Positions 61,865-64,000 of a stretch of DNA of 64,000 bases are shown here, piece by piece. The notes beneath the pieces are model-generated. The model was not told the origin of the DNA, made no database searches, and saw only the letters and a program-made list of their open reading frames with translations. Made by a program: the position numbers and the translations under genes. Numbering within the stretch: position 1 is the stretch's first letter; every line of letters starts with the position of its first letter. This DNA comes from Nitratireductor arenosus (GTDB taxonomy: Bacteria; Pseudomonadota; Alphaproteobacteria; Rhizobiales; Rhizobiaceae). The DNA is taken from NCBI RefSeq assembly GCF_009742725.1, contig NZ_WPHG01000005.1, positions 1 to 64,000 on the forward strand, written 5' to 3'.

Positions 61865-64000
61865 TCATGGCTCGTCGGGGGTCGGCTGTTGCTGGCGCGG
61901 CTGGTCGATCGCGTCCTGCGCGGCGCCGGTGACCGCGTCGGTCTCTTCCTTCGACAGGGGGCGGTCGGACAGCACCTCCACCTTGACGTTGCGTTGGGCG
62001 AAGTTGATGCCGTTGGCCTCGAACGTGTCGCGCAGTTTCTGGTAGGCGTCGCGACGGATCACCCATTGCGCGCCGGGTTTGGCCATGAACTTGACGCCGA
62101 CGACCATGTTGAACTCTTCCATGCGGCGCACGCCCTGGGATTTCAGCGGCTCGATCAGATAGTGGCCGTAATTCTCGTCGGCCTGGAGCTCGGCGCCGAC
62201 CTTCTTGACCAGCTTCTTGACCAGTCTGAGGTCGGTGTCGAAGGGAACCCTGAACTCCAGCTTCATGATCACCCAATCGCGGCTGTAATTGGTCAGCGAT
62301 TTCAGTTCGCCAAACGGAATCGTATGTACGGCGCCGCGGTGGTGGCGCACGCGCATCGAGCGCAACGACATCGATTCGACCGTGCCGCGCAGGTCGCCGA
62401 TCTCGACATACTCGCCGACCCGGAAGGCATCGTCGATCAGGAAGAAGATGCCCGACACGATGTCGCGCACCAGCGATTGCGCGCCGAAGCCGATCGCGAC
62501 GCCGAGAATGCCGGCCCCGGCGATCAGCGGCGCGATATTGACGCCGAGCGAGGATAGCGCCGTCAGGCCGACGAGCGCGATAAGGGCGACCAGAAGAATG
62601 TTGCGCGTCAAAGGCAAGAGCGTGGCCATGCGTGCTTCGGGACCCGGCGGCTCGCCGGGCGGCGGGGCGACGTAGCCGGCCATGCGGCGGTCGATCGCGG
62701 TCTTGGCCCAGCCCCAGACCAGATCGGCGATCAGCGCGGCGGCGGCGATGTCGATGGCGATTTTGACCAGACGCCCGGCGAAGCGCGGCGAGTCCGACAG
62801 GGCGGCGATATTGGTGTTCCAGGCGGCAGCCAGCACCAGCAGCGCCATGCCTGCGAGGGCAAACCGGGCGATGCGGTGGATCAGCGGCCTGTAGATAACG
62901 TAGCGTTCGTCTTCGGCCTGGGCCGGGTCGCGCGCGTCCGAGGGGTCGTCTGCGACCGTGCCGTCGGCGGGTTCTGCCTGCCTTGCGTCGTCGGACCCGG
63001 CGGCATCGGCCTGCTGCGCGACGGGTGCGTCTTCTCTTGCGCTCTGTTCGGCGCGGTCGACGAAATGGTCGGCCATTACCCGCATCAGCCGAGCCGCCGG
63101 CACGAACATGCCGAGCACGAGCACGGTCCACATCAACTCGTTCGCGTCGAACACCCACAACAGATAGGCGGTAAGGACAATGACGGTCATCACCGTCGGC
63201 TGGACACGCAGGCGGGCCGTTTCGAAACGCCGCGTGGTCCCTGCTTGCGGCGCGCGGTCGCGAGCGAGTCCGCGCGACAGCGTCCAAATCATGGCGATTA
63301 CCGCCGCCGTGGCGATGGCGCCGAGCACGACGGCGACGGCGAGCGCGGCATTGACGGCCTGCGGCGAGCCGGAGGGGCCCTGCGCCAGGAAGGCGAACGT
63401 GTCGGACAGCATCATCGCGCTGGCGTAGACGCCCGCCACAACGAGATGCCAGCGATGAACGCGCGCCGCCATCGGCGTTTCGAGCGGAACGAGCCGCAAT
63501 TGGGCGTTGCGCGGCGCGACGACAAAGCGCGACAGCATGGCAAGCGCCCGGATGCCGATCACCGTCAAAAGCACGCTGACGACGACCCGTTCCAGAAAGG
63601 TCGGCCAGGCAAAGCTCAGGAAGGCGCCGATGCTGCCGAGCGCGAACAGCAGCAGACCGCTCGCCTGAAGCAGCAGACGGGCCGCCGCGCCACGCAGGCG
63701 CTGGGCAAGGGTGAGCGGCGGGGTGTGTTCGATCCGCAGCAGAACCGGGTGGAAATATTGCCAGAACAGCCATTCCAGCCCGCCACCGATGAACAGGAAA
63801 ATGATGACATAGGTCAGGCTGCGCAGCGCCGCGCCGCGCTCGAGCTGCGCGCGCCAGGCCTCGGCGAGCACATCGGGAAGAAAGGGAAAATTGGACCAGG
63901 CCTCGCCCAGTTCGGCGATCCGCCGACGGGCCGCCTTCAGCCGGTCCTCGATCTCGGCGCGCAACGACCGGTTCGCCGTCTCCGGCTGCGGCAGATCGGC
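61865..64000 (-). CDS. Large MscS-family mechanosensitive channel, 5' end outside window
   Basis: At least 711 codons are present, and the frame stays open to the window edge, so the N-terminus with any signal peptide lies outside. Visible are about nine membrane helices, an acidic hydrophilic loop (Asp/Ala/Gln-rich, around 63010 on the map) and the MscS core: LGVNIAPLIAGAGILGVAIG, FGAQSLVRDIVSGIFF and NYSRDWVIMKLEFRVPF. It is a paralogue of the channel at 46774-49251, with similar end but different middle. A function in osmotic protection is expected. Confidence 0.9.
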   Translation of the reverse strand, partial: ADLPQPETANRSLRAEIEDRLKAARRRIAELGEAWSNFPFLPDVLAEAWRAQLERGAALRSLTYVIIFLFIGGGLEWLFWQYFHPVLLRIEHTPPLTLAQRLRGAAARLLLQASGLLLFALGSIGAFLSFAWPTFLERVVVSVLLTVIGIRALAMLSRFVVAPRNAQLRLVPLETPMAARVHRWHLVVAGVYASAMMLSDTFAFLAQGPSGSPQAVNAALAVAVVLGAIATAAVIAMIWTLSRGLARDRAPQAGTTRRFETARLRVQPTVMTVIVLTAYLLWVFDANELMWTVLVLGMFVPAARLMRVMADHFVDRAEQSAREDAPVAQQADAAGSDDARQAEPADGTVADDPSDARDPAQAEDERYVIYRPLIHRIARFALAGMALLVLAAAWNTNIAALSDSPRFAGRLVKIAIDIAAAALIADLVWGWAKTAIDRRMAGYVAPPPGEPPGPEARMATLLPLTRNILLVALIALVGLTALSSLGVNIAPLIAGAGILGVAIGFGAQSLVRDIVSGIFFLIDDAFRVGEYVEIGDLRGTVESMSLRSMRVRHHRGAVHTIPFGELKSLTNYSRDWVIMKLEFRVPFDTDLRLVKKLVKKVGAELQADENYGHYLIEPLKSQGVRRMEEFNMVVGVKFMAKPGAQWVIRRDAYQKLRDTFEANGINFAQRNVKVEVLSDRPLSKEETDAVTGAAQDAIDQPRQQQPTPDEP

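Noticed and set aside
61809-63773. A 654-codon minus-strand frame overlapping the right-hand MscS gene
   Set aside because: Arg/Pro/Ala-rich out-of-frame reading; the MscS frame has membrane helices and family motifs.
1-64000. CRISPR arrays, rRNA genes and complete tRNA genes
   Set aside because: No regularly spaced repeats, rRNA-like sequence or complete tRNA was seen on either strand by eye; a tRNAscan or Infernal run would settle it.

Overview
The window looks like chromosome of an alphaproteobacterium of the order Hyphomicrobiales (Rhizobiales). It is GC-rich and carries the typical rhizobial flagellar gene order, including paired LuxR-type regulators resembling VisN/VisR, a DUF1217 gene, a short FliM and a MotE-like gene. 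Genus cannot be told from the sequence alone.

Positions 1 to about 18.3 kb are accessory DNA, with visibly lower GC than the rest. The left edge holds the end of an IS5-family insertion sequence. Next come genes typical of integrative/conjugative elements: a replication-relaxation-like winged-helix protein, a secreted protein of unknown function, a two-helix membrane protein overlapping a VirD4/TraD-like ATPase, and an AlpA-like regulator. No integrase, relaxase or mating-pair genes are in view.

Between two identical 20-bp repeats (6303-6322 and 18072-18091) sits an 11.8-kb module that looks like a composite defence system. On the minus strand are a 1,224-residue zinc-ribbon/protein-kinase/AAA-type ATPase protein, whose C-terminal region carries two TG-x(1-2)-K motifs, and an Mrr-like PD-(D/E)xK nuclease that appears frameshifted near its zinc-rich C-terminus. 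Divergently transcribed are a small HTH protein, a Dcm-type cytosine-C5 methyltransferase, a MORC/HSP90-like ATPase ending in a histidine-kinase-like module, and a protein with a receiver-like domain. A Vsr endonuclease gene lies antisense between methyltransferase and ATPase. A nested palindrome at 11198-11237 lies in the shared promoter region. This is the most interesting part of the window.

From 18.4 to 34.9 kb is a flagellar locus in two divergent arms. The minus arm runs DUF1217-flgF-fliI-orf-flgB-flgC-fliE-flgG-flgA-flgI-motE-flgH-fliL-fliP. The plus arm runs motA-fliM-fliN-fliG-flhB-orf. The visN/visR-like pair follows on the minus strand. fliF, usually beside visN in rhizobia, is not in the window; a MATE exporter gene occupies that place.

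From 36.7 to 40.3 kb is a copper-handling cluster (DUF2946-like, PCuAC, YcnI-like, CopC-CopD fusion). Cobalamin-dependent methionine synthase metH follows, with a palindromic operator-like site upstream. From 44.3 to 49.9 kb are a NodU-type carbamoyltransferase, an FkbM methyltransferase, an MscS channel and a histidine phosphatase. From 50.1 to 56.1 kb is a compact peptide-type ABC transporter operon. From 56.1 to 61.6 kb a mostly overlapping minus-strand cluster encodes a polysaccharide deacetylase-like protein and four glycosyltransferases, probably for a surface glycan. A second MscS channel gene runs off the right edge.
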